Source: Azospirillum sp.
Lineage (GTDB): Bacteria; Pseudomonadota; Alphaproteobacteria; Azospirillales; Azospirillaceae
Reading direction: 5' to 3'
DNA length: 64,000 nt
Assembly (NCBI GenBank): GCA_016124535.1
Contig: WGNK01000004.1
Location: forward strand, 1 to 64,000
In this document: piece after piece, positions 35,760 to 44,932 of the stretch
Numbering within the stretch: position 1 is the first letter of the stretch
How the letters are laid out: each line of letters starts with the position of its first letter
Made by a program: the position numbers and the translations under genes
Notes under the pieces: model-generated
Seen by the model: the letters and a program-made list of their open reading frames with translations, nothing else
Told to the model about the DNA's origin: nothing
Database searches by the model: none

Positions 35760-36349
35760 CGTCTTATCCTCATTATCCGGGCACCCGAAGCCAATCCTCG
35801 ATCATCGGCGCGACAGGGTGTCCCCGCCAAAATTGCCGATGCGATCCATGCAGTAACCCCTGACTTAGATCGACACCGCCGAACGGCCAACGGAATCACT
35901 GGCCAAATCATGGTGGATACCGCCCGGCGAGCCATGTAGAATTATATTTGATGCAGTGCGAGGTAATCAATGACGGCCAGTGATTTTTGCGTCTCAGATA
36001 AAAAAATTACTTTTCTCAAGCCGACAGACCGGCGGATTTTGTACGAAAATATGGCGTAGATAGTTTTTACTACTGAGGGATTCGGGTGAGCGCCAGCGCG
36101 GTTTCTGCGACCTCTCGATCTCAGCACCTCACCGGCGTCTGGAAAATTCGGAATTATCTTCAAATATCAGGCAAGAGGCCGGTTCGGTTAGGTTTTAACC
36201 GGTGACCTCCAGGTTCGCGGGGCTTCCGCTTTGCCCGCAATGTGACCGGAAGGTCGCCCAAGCCGACGGGACACCCCTCTTCGATCACCGGTCCGGCAGG
36301 TTTCGACGAAAGCTGAGGACGGTTGAACCCGGTAAACCAGCATCGATTA
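35760..36349. other. 590-bp gap between the two kinase units, with an AT-rich pocket
   Basis: No convincing gene was seen. Bases about 35935-36075 are much richer in A+T than the surroundings and hold a minus-strand promoter (see 35941-35970). Bases 36170-36349 are of ordinary composition and lie downstream of the response regulator gene. Confidence 0.6.
35941..35970 (-). promoter_or_regulatory. Sigma-70 promoter upstream of the six-PAS kinase
   Basis: On the minus strand TTGATT (35970-35965), an 18-base spacer and a perfect TATAAT (35946-35941). It lies about 180 bp upstream of the kinase start, giving a long leader. The exact -10 in a GC-rich genome makes chance less likely. Confidence 0.6.
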
Positions 36350-37018
36350 CTACCAAAAGTGACTAGAAACCACCGGCGACGGCTCATGAGGCTTGGCGGA
36401 ATGGCCATTGACGCCTGCGGCCAGCGCCAGGCGGACCAAATTCGACAGGCCGGAGACGCCCAGCTTGTCGCCGATCCGGGCGCGATGGACGTGGACGGTT
36501 TGCGGGCTGATGCCCAGTTCCAGGGCGATCATCTTGCTGGTATTGCCGGCGACGACCGCTTCGAGAACCTGGCGCTCGCGATCGGTCAGCCGGGACAGAT
36601 TCTGCCGGAACGCCCCAAGCGCGGGATCATCGATGGTCGGATGACGGACGATACTTTGTGACGCGGTGATCGCATCGACCACCGCCGTCAGCTCGAGCGG
36701 TTTCTCCAGGAAATCGACCGCGCCGGCCTTCATGGCCCGGACCGCCTTGGGCACATCGGCCTGTCCGGTCATGATAATCACCGGAAGACCGATCCCCCAT
36801 TCGCGCAAACGCTCCTGGAGCGCCAGGCCATTCATCCCCGGCATATTGACATCGATCATGGCACAGCCGGCGGGGGCCTGGCGAACCGCATCCAGGAAGG
36901 CCTCGGCGCTTTCGAATTCGCGAACCGCGTGGCCGGTCGCTTCCAGCATCCGCCGCAGCGAATCCCTGAACGGAGCATGATCATCGACGATGTAAACCAG
37001 CGGCTTCGGTGCGGCCAT
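36350..37018 (-). CDS. FixJ/NodW-family response regulator
   Basis: 222 residues. Receiver domain 1-125 has the acidic pair VDDH, phospho-acceptor Asp56 in MIDVNMPGMNG, Thr in IIMTGQAD and Lys in LEKPLELT. A LuxR-type helix-turn-helix occupies about 140-205 (LTDRERQVLEAVVAGNTSKMIALELGISPQTVHVHRARIGDKL). The start overlaps the end of the kinase gene by 38 bp, so the two are translated together and form a cognate pair. Targets are unknown. Confidence 0.94.
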   Translation of the reverse strand: MAAPKPLVYIVDDHAPFRDSLRRMLEATGHAVREFESAEAFLDAVRQAPAGCAMIDVNMPGMNGLALQERLREWGIGLPVIIMTGQADVPKAVRAMKAGAVDFLEKPLELTAVVDAITASQSIVRHPTIDDPALGAFRQNLSRLTDRERQVLEAVVAGNTSKMIALELGISPQTVHVHRARIGDKLGVSGLSNLVRLALAAGVNGHSAKPHEPSPVVSSHFW

Positions 37019-39290
37019 GGCTCGGCTCCTGAAGTGGCAGGGTCAGGCGGAACACCGCGCCGCCGTTTGACCCGGTTTCGGCCCAAAGCTCTCCGCCATG
37101 GGCCTGGATAATCATGCGCGAGGTCGACAGACCGATACCGGTACCTCTCGGCTTGGTCGTGAAGAACGGTTGGAACAGGCGTTGCCGAACTTCGGCGACG
37201 ATACCGGGCCCAGTATCCGCTACAGCCAACTCGAGAAATCCGTCTGCTTCTACGGGCGTTGCGGTGATTCGGATCTGTTTGGCATCGACGGCGGCCAGGG
37301 CATCGGCGGCATTTCGGACCAGATTGACCAGGACCAGTTCGATCTGCACCCGGTCAATCATCACCATCGGTATATCCTGGGGAATCTCGACGACCAGGGC
37401 GACGCCGCGTCCACGGTCCCCGAGCAGGCCGAGGAAGCACGCCTCCTCGACCACTGGGCCCAGGACCTCGGGCCGCCGCTCGGTGCGGCGGTTGGCGGAT
37501 AGATCCCGCACGGCGCGGATGGTTTGCGATGTCCGCCGCATCTGCTCGATCGCCTTGTCGAGCAATTCCCTGAGAGCGGGGTCGGAGCAGGTCAGGCGCG
37601 CGGTCTGGATATAGTTGGAGGCCGCGCCGATCGGCTGGTTGATCTCGTGGGCGATGGTCGAGGCGACTTCCCCGATCGCGCTGAGCCGGGCGGCATGCTG
37701 CACTTCCATGCGGGAACGCAGCAGGGCCTCCTCGATCGCGCGGTGTTCGGTCAGGTCGAGGTTGACGCCGATCATCCGCTGGGCTTGCCCCGACCCGTTC
37801 GCGACCGCCCGGCCGCGGGTGACGATCCAGCGGACCTGGCCATCCGGCCAGACCACGCGGTATTCGTGCTGGAATTCCCCCCGGGCTTCGACGGTCATCC
37901 TCAGGGCTTCGACCGTGTCGTCGCGGTCCTTGGGATGGATCGAGGACACCCACAGGTCGTAGCTCGCCTGGTCGTGGTCGGGGTCGTAACCATGCTGGCG
38001 GTAGGATTCCGGGGACCAGACGCCGACACCGGTCGCGACATTCCAATCCCAGGTGCCGATATTGGCCGCCTCCTGGGCGAGCCGCAGGTGCTCCTCGCTT
38101 TCGCGCAACGCCTGCTGGGCATCGCGCAGCGCGTTGATGTCGGTGCACACGCCGACCCACTGCACGATCTCGCCCGCGGCGTCGCGCTGCGGCACGCCAC
38201 GGCCGAGAAACCAGCGCCAGGCGCCGTCATGGCGGCGCAGCCGGTACTCGATCTCATAGGGGGCGCCGGTTCTGACCGCTTCCCGCCAGGCGATTGCCGT
38301 GCGGCTGCGGTCGTCCGGATGTACGATCTGCAGCCAGCCATCGCCGGTGACCGCGTCGGCCGGCAGTCCGGTATACTCCTGGTAACGCGCATTTACGTGG
38401 GTGCAGGCCCCGGCGGGATCGGTGACGAACAGGATCGCCGGCATGGCCTCGGTGAAGGCGTTGAACCGGACCGCGCTCTCGAGCGCGACCGCCTCGACCC
38501 GCTGGCGGGCCAGCTCTTCTTGTGCCCGCTTGCGGTCAGTGACATCGATCGCGATGCCCCCGACATAGCTTGTGCCGGAATGGTTCTCGAACGGAAATTT
38601 GCACACGTGCCAGCTGCTGCCGCGACCGTCGGGTCCTGGGGTTTCCTCCTCGAAGTCGAGCGGGCGACCGGAAGTCCGCACCAGGGAATCATGGGCCGTG
38701 AAGGCCTCGGCGATATCCGGCGGCCACAGCTCGAAGTCAGTCTTGCCCGGCCACTCGTCGAACCGTTTGGCGAAGCGCTCCTCAAGGGTCCGGCTGCAAT
38801 AGACGTAGCGACCCTCGACGTCCTTGATCCAGGCGACGGTCGGGCTGTTTGCCATGAATTGGCGGAACCGTTCTTCGCTGTCCCGAAGTTCGGCCTCGGC
38901 CCGCCTGCGCTCGGCGATTTCGAGGCGGAGCGCGGCGCCGCGGCCATGGGCGACCACCAGCAAGCCGACCGACAGCGCCAAGGTGACCAGGATCGAGCCG
39001 AGCGCGACACTGGACAGCCGGAGTTCCCGATCCGTGACGAACCGGCCGCGGCCGTCGGGCTCGTGGTCGGCGACCCGGAGCCATCCGGCGGCGGCCCCGC
39101 CACGCGGCTGGTCGGCCCCGCCGACGATTGCGCCGCGATCGTCCGCTCCGGTTGGATGGTCGGCGGTCATATATTGCAAAAGAAACAATGGAGTACTGCG
39201 GCTGGCGACCGTCGCATGCGCCGTGTCGACGGTAGTTGCCAGCATGATCGCGAGCATCAGAAGTCGGAACGGACTGAGAGGGTACTTCAT
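36981..39290 (-). CDS. FixL-like PAS sensor histidine kinase
   Basis: 769 residues from ATG 39290. A signal-like first helix (MKYPLSPFRLLMLAIMLATT) is followed by about 75 exported residues and a membrane helix (ALGSILVTLALSVGLLVVAH). Three PAS units follow: FRQFMANSPTVAWIKDVEGR, FTEAMPAILFVTDPAGACTH and LAQEAANIGTWDWNVATG. The kinase core has phospho-acceptor His548 in IAHEINQPIGAASNY, typical of the FixL/NtrB class, then NLVRNAADAL, DTGPGI and GTGIGLSTSR. No haem-binding residue can be assigned, so oxygen sensing is not claimed. Partner: the overlapping FixJ-like gene. Confidence 0.93.
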   Translation of the reverse strand: MKYPLSPFRLLMLAIMLATTVDTAHATVASRSTPLFLLQYMTADHPTGADDRGAIVGGADQPRGGAAAGWLRVADHEPDGRGRFVTDRELRLSSVALGSILVTLALSVGLLVVAHGRGAALRLEIAERRRAEAELRDSEERFRQFMANSPTVAWIKDVEGRYVYCSRTLEERFAKRFDEWPGKTDFELWPPDIAEAFTAHDSLVRTSGRPLDFEEETPGPDGRGSSWHVCKFPFENHSGTSYVGGIAIDVTDRKRAQEELARQRVEAVALESAVRFNAFTEAMPAILFVTDPAGACTHVNARYQEYTGLPADAVTGDGWLQIVHPDDRSRTAIAWREAVRTGAPYEIEYRLRRHDGAWRWFLGRGVPQRDAAGEIVQWVGVCTDINALRDAQQALRESEEHLRLAQEAANIGTWDWNVATGVGVWSPESYRQHGYDPDHDQASYDLWVSSIHPKDRDDTVEALRMTVEARGEFQHEYRVVWPDGQVRWIVTRGRAVANGSGQAQRMIGVNLDLTEHRAIEEALLRSRMEVQHAARLSAIGEVASTIAHEINQPIGAASNYIQTARLTCSDPALRELLDKAIEQMRRTSQTIRAVRDLSANRRTERRPEVLGPVVEEACFLGLLGDRGRGVALVVEIPQDIPMVMIDRVQIELVLVNLVRNAADALAAVDAKQIRITATPVEADGFLELAVADTGPGIVAEVRQRLFQPFFTTKPRGTGIGLSTSRMIIQAHGGELWAETGSNGGAVFRLTLPLQEPSHGRTEAAGLHRR

Positions 39291-39507
39291 GCCGTTGACA
39301 ATCCCGCAACAGTCCGATGGGTTCGAACAAATTTTCCGGCTTTGGTTGGCGCTCGCCATTGATCTGGGAGCGCGGTTCCGATTGTCCAGACATGGCGTGT
39401 GCTATTGCCAACGCTGCGCTACCGTGAGTCCGGGCGGAGCCCCCTCACAGCAGCTTTTGGCGGGTTCAAGACCCGTTTTACGTCATCGACTTAGACGGAG
39501 TGGTACC

Positions 39508-40221
39508 ATGCGATTTGCCCCGCCGCTGATTTCCGGACGCCTGGTGCGGCGGTACAAGCGATTTCTCGCCGATGTCGTGCTCGACCACGGCAAAATGGTC
39601 ACTGCGCATTGCCCCAACCCCGGCGCCATGACCGGCCTGGACACCCCCGGCTCACCCTGCTGGCTGTCGCGCTCCGATAATCCGGCGCGCCGGTTGCGCC
39701 ATACCCTGGAACTGATCGAGGCCGATGGCGGGCTGGTCGGTCTCCATACCGGCCACCCCAACCGGATCGTCGCCGAAGCGGTAACGGCGGGCCTGGTGCC
39801 GGAGTTGTCCGGCTATGCCACGCTGCGCCGCGAAGTCGCCTACGGCAATCGCTCGCGGGTCGACCTGCTGCTGGAAGATCCGGCCCGGCCACCGGCCTAT
39901 GTCGAGGTCAAGAACGTTCATTTGCGCCGGCCCGAGCGCCATCACGGCCGCGCCGCCGAGTTTCCCGACTGCGTCACCAAACGCGGTGCCCGCCATCTCG
40001 GCGAACTTGCCGCCATGGTTGCAACGGGTTGCCGCGCGGTATTGGTCTACGTGGTCCAGCGCCAGGATTGCGACCATGTCCGGGTTGCCGACGACATCGA
40101 CCCCGGCTATGCCGCGGCGACCGCGGCGGCGAAGGCGGCAGGGGTCGAGATGCTGGCCTGGCGCTGCCGAATCAGCCTGGACGCGATCGTGCTGGAACGA
40201 CCGTTGCCGATTGTTCTTTGA
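39508..40221 (+). CDS. sfsA: Sugar fermentation stimulation protein SfsA
   Basis: 237 residues from ATG 39508, after GGAG at 8 bases. The family pattern is clear: GRLVRRYKRFLADV, HCPNPGAMTGL, SRVDLLLE, YVEVKNVHL and FPDCVTKRGARHLGEL. The Asp...Glu-x-Lys arrangement resembles a nuclease fold. E. coli SfsA was described as DNA-binding and as affecting maltose metabolism; its biochemical role is unsettled. Map follows in the same direction, an order common in alphaproteobacteria. Confidence 0.95.
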   Translation: MRFAPPLISGRLVRRYKRFLADVVLDHGKMVTAHCPNPGAMTGLDTPGSPCWLSRSDNPARRLRHTLELIEADGGLVGLHTGHPNRIVAEAVTAGLVPELSGYATLRREVAYGNRSRVDLLLEDPARPPAYVEVKNVHLRRPERHHGRAAEFPDCVTKRGARHLGELAAMVATGCRAVLVYVVQRQDCDHVRVADDIDPGYAAATAAAKAAGVEMLAWRCRISLDAIVLERPLPIVL

Positions 40222-40255
40222 GCGCGGATCTGGGCATATAGCAGGGAATTCGAGC

Positions 40256-41125
40256 ATGAAACTTGGGCAGAAGGCCGGCAGCAGGACGATGACACGAGGT
40301 CAAGCCGCCCGATACGACGATATCGACGAGCAGCGCATCCGCATCCACGGGCCGGAGGATTTCGCCGCAATGCGTGCGGCCGGCCACTTGGCCGCAGCGA
40401 CGCTCGACTTTATCACGCCCTATGTCGAGCCCGGCGTTACCACCGGCGAGCTTGACCGGCTGTGCGAGCGCTTCATCCGCGACCATGGCGCCCTGCCGGC
40501 CCCGCTCGGCTATCGCGGCTATCCCAAGGCGACCTGCATTTCGGTCAATCATGTGGTCTGTCACGGCATTCCGGGCGACAAGCGCCTGCAGAACGGCGAC
40601 GTGCTCAATATCGACGTGACCACCATCCTCGATGACTGGCACGGCGACACCAGCCGGATGTACCTGTGCGGCGACGCGGTCAGCCTGAAAGCGCGGCGCC
40701 TGGTTGATGTTACCTACGAGGCGCTGATGCTCGGCATCGCCGAGGTGCGTCCGGGGGCGACGCTGGGCGATATCGGCCATGCCATCCAACACCATGCCGA
40801 GGGCAACCGCTTCTCGGTGGTGCGTGATTTCTGCGGCCACGGTCTGGGCCGGGTCTTCCATGATCTGCCGTCGATCCTGCATTTCGGGAATGCCGGTGAA
40901 GGTCCGATCATTCGCGAGGGCATGTTCTTCACCATCGAGCCGATGATCAATGCCGGCCGCCACGACGTGAAGATTCTCAGCGACGGCTGGACGGCGGTGA
41001 CCAAGGACAAGTCGCTGTCCGCTCAATTCGAGCATTCGATCGGCGTGACCGCGACCGGCTGCGAGATATTCACGCTGTCGCCGGCCGGCTTCACCCGGCC
41101 GCCCTATCCCACGTCCCCGGCCTGA
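40256..41125 (+). CDS. map: Type I methionine aminopeptidase
   Basis: 289 residues from ATG 40256, with GGGA at 8 bases; ATG 40289 is an alternative start 11 codons in. The enzyme removes the initiator Met. Metal ligands are visible: Asp in NIDVTTILDDWHGD (two), His in GHGLGRVFHDLP, Glu in FTIEPMI and Glu in QFEHSIGVT. SVNHVVCHGIPG is the substrate-pocket motif. Confidence 0.96.
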   Translation: MKLGQKAGSRTMTRGQAARYDDIDEQRIRIHGPEDFAAMRAAGHLAAATLDFITPYVEPGVTTGELDRLCERFIRDHGALPAPLGYRGYPKATCISVNHVVCHGIPGDKRLQNGDVLNIDVTTILDDWHGDTSRMYLCGDAVSLKARRLVDVTYEALMLGIAEVRPGATLGDIGHAIQHHAEGNRFSVVRDFCGHGLGRVFHDLPSILHFGNAGEGPIIREGMFFTIEPMINAGRHDVKILSDGWTAVTKDKSLSAQFEHSIGVTATGCEIFTLSPAGFTRPPYPTSPA

Positions 41126-41134
41126 GTCACCGCC

Positions 41135-42019
41135 GTGGCCGCGAAAGTCCTCGCTGCCGTCCTCCTGGTTCTGGCCGGAGGGCCGGCGGTCGCCGGCTGC
41201 CCGCAGCCCGACCAGATCGACCGCCTGGCCGCGGATGTCACCGCCCTGATTCCGGCCAGGGGCTTCGGGCCTGGCCTGAGCCTGGCCGACGGCGCCTGTG
41301 CCCGCGATCAGCTGGTGGCGCGCTTGACGGCGACATTGGGCGGCCGGATCGGCTACAAGGCCGGGTTGACCAATGCCGCGGTGCAGCGGCGGTTCGGCGT
41401 CGACCAGCCGGTGCGCGGCATCCTTCTGGAGAAGATGATCCTCGCCGATGGCGCCACGGTGCCGGCGCGTTTCGGCGCCCGGCCGGTATTCGAAGCCGAT
41501 CTGATCGCGGTGGTCGGCGACGAGGGGATCAACCAGGCGGCCACGCCGCTTGAGGCGCTGAGCCATCTGCGGGCGCTGGTGCCGTTTATCGAACTCCCGG
41601 ATCTGGTGCTGGCGCCGGGCGAGCCGCTCGATGCCGCGACGATCACCGCGATCAATGTCGGGGCGCGGCTGGGCGTCGCAGGCGTGCCGATCACGGTGGC
41701 GGCCGGTTCCGCAGCGGCTGGCCCGGCGCTGGCTGGCCCGGCACTGGTTGACGCCCTGGCCGCAATGACGGTGACGATCGGTGACGATAGCGGCGCCGAA
41801 CTGGCGCGCAGTTCCGGCAGCGCCATCCTGGGCCAACCGCTCGAAGCCGTGCTCTGGCTGGCTCGGGACGTTGCTCGCGGCGGTGGAGTGCTGAAGCGCG
41901 GCGACCGGCTGAGCCTGGGGTCGTTCGGCCCGTTGCTGGTGCCGGTGCCCGGGCGAACCGTGACCGTGCGCTATCTCGGCCTGCCTGGAAACCCGGCGGT
42001 TTCGGTCCGTTTCGAGTGA
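41135..42019 (+). CDS. Exported protein with 2-keto-4-pentenoate hydratase-like (FAH superfamily) fold
   Basis: 294 residues from GTG 41135, 9 bp after map. The N-terminus is a signal peptide (VLAAVLLVLAGGPAVAGC); VAGC could be a lipobox, so it may be a lipoprotein. The rest matches MhpD-type hydratases: GRIGYKAGLTNAAVQRRFGVDQPVRGILL, then FEADLIAVVGDEG, FIELPDLV and a C-terminal KRGDRLSLGSFGPLLVPVPGRTVTVRYLG. Cytoplasmic relatives hydrate 2-hydroxypentadienoate in catechol breakdown. Export is unusual and no catabolic genes adjoin it, so the substrate is unknown. Confidence 0.8.
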   Translation: MAAKVLAAVLLVLAGGPAVAGCPQPDQIDRLAADVTALIPARGFGPGLSLADGACARDQLVARLTATLGGRIGYKAGLTNAAVQRRFGVDQPVRGILLEKMILADGATVPARFGARPVFEADLIAVVGDEGINQAATPLEALSHLRALVPFIELPDLVLAPGEPLDAATITAINVGARLGVAGVPITVAAGSAAAGPALAGPALVDALAAMTVTIGDDSGAELARSSGSAILGQPLEAVLWLARDVARGGGVLKRGDRLSLGSFGPLLVPVPGRTVTVRYLGLPGNPAVSVRFE

Positions 42020-42117
42020 CCCCAGGGCGCGCGGCGACCGCTCGAAAAAATAGATCCGGCGGCGTCGGAAATCGAATTGACAGCCTGGGGCAGAGGCGAT
42101 ACCAAGACGGCCCACCT

Positions 42118-42204
42118 GCCCAGGTGGCGGAATTGGTAGACGCGCAGGTTTCAGGTACCTGTGGCAGAAATGTCGTGGAAGTTCGAGTCTTCTCCTGGGC
42201 ACCA
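42118..42204 (+). tRNA. tRNA-Leu, anticodon CAG
   Basis: The acceptor stem GCCCAGG pairs with CCTGGGC (42194-42200), followed by the discriminator A and an encoded CCA. The D-arm (TGGCGGAATTGGTAGACGC) and the long variable arm are typical of leucine tRNA. The anticodon stem CAGGT/ACCTG encloses the loop TTCAGGT, giving CAG, which reads CUG. The T-arm contains GTTCGAGTC. Confidence 0.95.
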
Positions 42205-42273
42205 TATCTGCTTCGCCGGAGCGTCTTCGCCGGCCGAAGCGCCTCCAGCGGGGGCGCGCTATAGGGATTTCGA

Positions 42274-42885
42274 GTGCCGATTGAGCTGTATGAGGGCGAC
42301 CTGCCCGATCATCTGAGCTTTGGCGACTGCGTCGCCGTCGACACCGAAACCATGGGGCTCAATCCGAATCGGGATCGGCTGTGCCTGGTTCAGCTTTCGG
42401 CTGGCGATGGCACCGCGCATTTGGTGCAGTTTCGCGCCGGGCATTATACTGCACCCAATCTCAGCCGGCTGATGGCCGACCCGGCAGTGACCAAGCTGTT
42501 TCATTTCGCCCGCTTCGATCTGGCGGTGATGCGGCACTATATGGACCTCACCTGCCAGCCGGTCTATTGCACCAAGATCGCCTCGCGCCTGGTTCGAACC
42601 TTCACCGACCGGCACGGTCTGAAGGATTTGTGCCGGGACCTGATCGGCGTCGAGCTGTCGAAGCAGCAGCAATCCTCTGACTGGGGGGCGGCCGAGCTGA
42701 CCCCCGAACAGCTCAAATATGCCGCCTCCGACGTGCTCCATCTGCACGCGCTCAAGGTCCGGCTCGACGAGATGCTGGCGCGCGAAGGCCGCACCGCCCT
42801 GGCCGAGGCATGTTTTCGCTTTTTGCCGGCGCGGGCGCAGTTGGACCTCGGCGGCTGGGTCGAGCCCGACATCCTGGCCCACTAG
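42274..42885 (+). CDS. rnd: RNase D-like 3'-5' exonuclease (DEDDy)
   Basis: 203 residues from GTG 42274; only the exonuclease domain is present, without the HRDC domains of E. coli RNase D, as is common in alphaproteobacteria. The DEDDy residues are visible: Asp23 and Glu25 in VDTET, Asp82 in FHFARFD, and the Tyr/Asp pair in QLKYAASDVLHL. The role is probably 3' trimming of stable RNA. It lies 70 bp after tRNA-Leu, a suggestive but unproven link. Confidence 0.9.
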   Translation: MPIELYEGDLPDHLSFGDCVAVDTETMGLNPNRDRLCLVQLSAGDGTAHLVQFRAGHYTAPNLSRLMADPAVTKLFHFARFDLAVMRHYMDLTCQPVYCTKIASRLVRTFTDRHGLKDLCRDLIGVELSKQQQSSDWGAAELTPEQLKYAASDVLHLHALKVRLDEMLAREGRTALAEACFRFLPARAQLDLGGWVEPDILAH

Positions 42886-43179
42886 CGTTGCCGGTCGGCG
42901 CAGGGCGGCTCGCAATCTGGCCCCAAGTGCCGGGTTTCGACCGCCGGATGCTTGACGCCGGCGGGGTGTGCGGCAATTTACGCCTTGGTAAGGCTTGACC
43001 CGCCTATTGTTGTGCCGGAATGGGCAACCGCCTGAGGTTTCGATCGTCGGGACCTGGGCGGTGCTTGCGTTACGGATTTGACCGACACCAGGGCGGACGG
43101 CATACTGCCGCCGTTCCCTGCGCTCGGCGTCGGGGCACGAATTGCGACGAGGCCGTCGGCAATCGAAGGATGTAGCCTG

Positions 43180-44193
43180 GTGAACAGCATGTCAGACGTG
43201 GTGGTGCCCGCCGACACCTCGGCCCCGGTCAGCCGCTCCCGCGGTGCCGGCTGTGCCAGCGCCGAGCGGGTCCTGCGCCTGGAGGCGAGTGCGCTGGTCA
43301 TGCTGGCGGCCGGTCTCGACGACACGTTCGAGCGCGCGGTCGAGTGCCTGGACGGCATCACCGGCCGGGTGATCGTCACCGGCATGGGCAAGAGCGGCCA
43401 CGTCGCCCGCAAGATCGCGGCGACGCTCGCCTCGACCGGCTGTCCGGCGTTTTTCGTTCATCCGGCCGAGGCCAGCCACGGCGACCTCGGCATGATCGCG
43501 CGCAACGATGCCGTGATCGCGCTGTCCAATTCCGGCGAAACCGTCGAACTGGCCGACATCGTCGCCTATACCCGGCGCTTCGCGATCCCGTTGATCGGCA
43601 TAACCAGCAAGGCCGGATCGGCGCTGGGCGAGCAGACCGATGTTCTGCTGCAGCTGCCGGCGGCCGGCGAAGCCTGTCCGCTTGGACTGGCGCCGACCAC
43701 CTCGACCACTTTGATGATGGCGCTGGGCGATGCGCTGGCCATCGCGCTGTTGGAGCGGCGGGGCTTCTCGTCGGCGGATTTTCGCGATCTTCATCCCGGC
43801 GGCCAGCTCGGCCGGGCGCTGCTCAAGGTCAGCGATGTGATGCACCATGGCACCGACCTGCCCTTGGCGCCGGCCGCAGCACGGCTCAGCGATGTGATCC
43901 TCGAAATGAGCGCCAAGCGGTTCGGCTGCGTCGGCGTGATCGACGATCAGGGACGGCTGGCCGGCGTCATCACCGACGGCGACCTGCGCCGCCACATGAC
44001 GCCCGAGATGTTCACCCAGACCGCGGGCGCGGTGATGTCTCGGCACCCCAAGACGATCCGGGGCAACGCCCTGGCGGTCGAGGCCTTGGGTCAGATGAAC
44101 GCGCACAAGATCACCAGCCTGTTCGTGACCGACGGCGAACACCCGATCGGGATCGTCCATGTCCACGATGTGCTGCGCTCAGGAGTGGCGTGA
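43180..44193 (+). CDS. kdsD: Arabinose-5-phosphate isomerase KdsD (KpsF/GutQ family)
   Basis: 337 residues from GTG 43180, which follows AAGGA at 9 bases; ATG 43189 is an alternative. The enzyme turns ribulose-5-phosphate into arabinose-5-phosphate for Kdo synthesis in LPS. The SIS domain (about 20-180) has RVIVTGMGKSGHVARKIAATLASTG, HPAEASHGDLGM, ALSNSGET and TTSTTLMMALGDALA. Two CBS domains follow. It heads the lptC-lptA-lptB-rpoN run. Confidence 0.95.
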   Translation: MNSMSDVVVPADTSAPVSRSRGAGCASAERVLRLEASALVMLAAGLDDTFERAVECLDGITGRVIVTGMGKSGHVARKIAATLASTGCPAFFVHPAEASHGDLGMIARNDAVIALSNSGETVELADIVAYTRRFAIPLIGITSKAGSALGEQTDVLLQLPAAGEACPLGLAPTTSTTLMMALGDALAIALLERRGFSSADFRDLHPGGQLGRALLKVSDVMHHGTDLPLAPAAARLSDVILEMSAKRFGCVGVIDDQGRLAGVITDGDLRRHMTPEMFTQTAGAVMSRHPKTIRGNALAVEALGQMNAHKITSLFVTDGEHPIGIVHVHDVLRSGVA

Positions 44194-44197
44194 GACC

Positions 44198-44932
44198 ATG
44201 AGCATCAACGGTGTGGCCGGTTCCCCGTCTGGTTTTCGCAGCATCGGCGAGCCTGAAGTCACGGCCCGGCCGGACTGGGGCGACCGCGTGGCACCGTCGC
44301 GGAAGGGTGGTGGGATCAAGCGCTACAGCCGATTCGTGGCCCTGATGAAGGTGACCCTGCCGCTGATCGCGCTCGGTCTGGTCGGTCTGCTCGCGGCCTG
44401 GCCCAAGCTGGGCGAGGTGCATGTCGCGCGGGCGACGCTCGACCGCGGCCAGATCGAAATGCTCAATGCCCGCTACTATGCGCGCGATGAGCAGAATCGG
44501 CCGTTCTCCCTGACGTCCGACAGCGCGGTGCAATCCCAGGAAAACGCCAACCTGACCGATATGGTCAACCCGGTGGCGGAGATGACCCAAGTCGACGGAA
44601 CCTGGGTGACCATGCGCTCGGAGCGCGGTCGTTACGACCAGAGCGACGGGCGGTTGCTGATGATCGACAATGTCCACGTCTTGCGCGACGATGGCTTTGA
44701 ATTTTTCACCGCGCTGGCTAATGTCGATACCAAAGGCGGTATCGCCTGGGGCGACGCCCATGTCGACGGTCAGGGACCGTCGGGCGAAATCAACGCCGAT
44801 GGTTTCCGCGTCTATGACCATGGCCGGACCGTCGTATTCCTGCATTCGCCGACCGCCTCGGTCAAATCCGGTGACAGCGGGACAGCGTCCAAACCGTCGA
44901 ATCCGTCCAAACCGTCGAAACCGGCCCAATGA
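44198..44932 (+). CDS. lptC: LPS export protein LptC
   Basis: 244 residues from ATG 44198. A cytoplasmic N-terminus of about 55 residues precedes one membrane helix (LMKVTLPLIALGLVGLLAAW) and a periplasmic beta-jellyroll region (FSLTSDSAVQSQENANLTDMVNPVAEM). LptC docks LptA to the LptB2FG transporter. The C-terminal tail is a Ser/Lys/Pro repeat (PSNPSKPSKPA) encoded by an 18-bp direct repeat near 44886-44922. The stop overlaps the lptA start as ATGA. Confidence 0.9.
   Translation: MSINGVAGSPSGFRSIGEPEVTARPDWGDRVAPSRKGGGIKRYSRFVALMKVTLPLIALGLVGLLAAWPKLGEVHVARATLDRGQIEMLNARYYARDEQNRPFSLTSDSAVQSQENANLTDMVNPVAEMTQVDGTWVTMRSERGRYDQSDGRLLMIDNVHVLRDDGFEFFTALANVDTKGGIAWGDAHVDGQGPSGEINADGFRVYDHGRTVVFLHSPTASVKSGDSGTASKPSNPSKPSKPAQ

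Noticed and set aside
35942..36163. 73-codon minus-strand frame in the kinase gap
   Set aside because: It covers the AT-rich promoter pocket, and its composition differs from every real gene here.
36981..39290. Calling the kinase an oxygen-sensing haem FixL
   Set aside because: None of the PAS units shows an identifiable haem-ligand context; only the kinase class and partner resemble FixL/FixJ.
37524..39362. 612-codon plus-strand open frame opposite the FixL-like kinase
   Set aside because: Shadow frame; the minus-strand kinase has all catalytic motifs.
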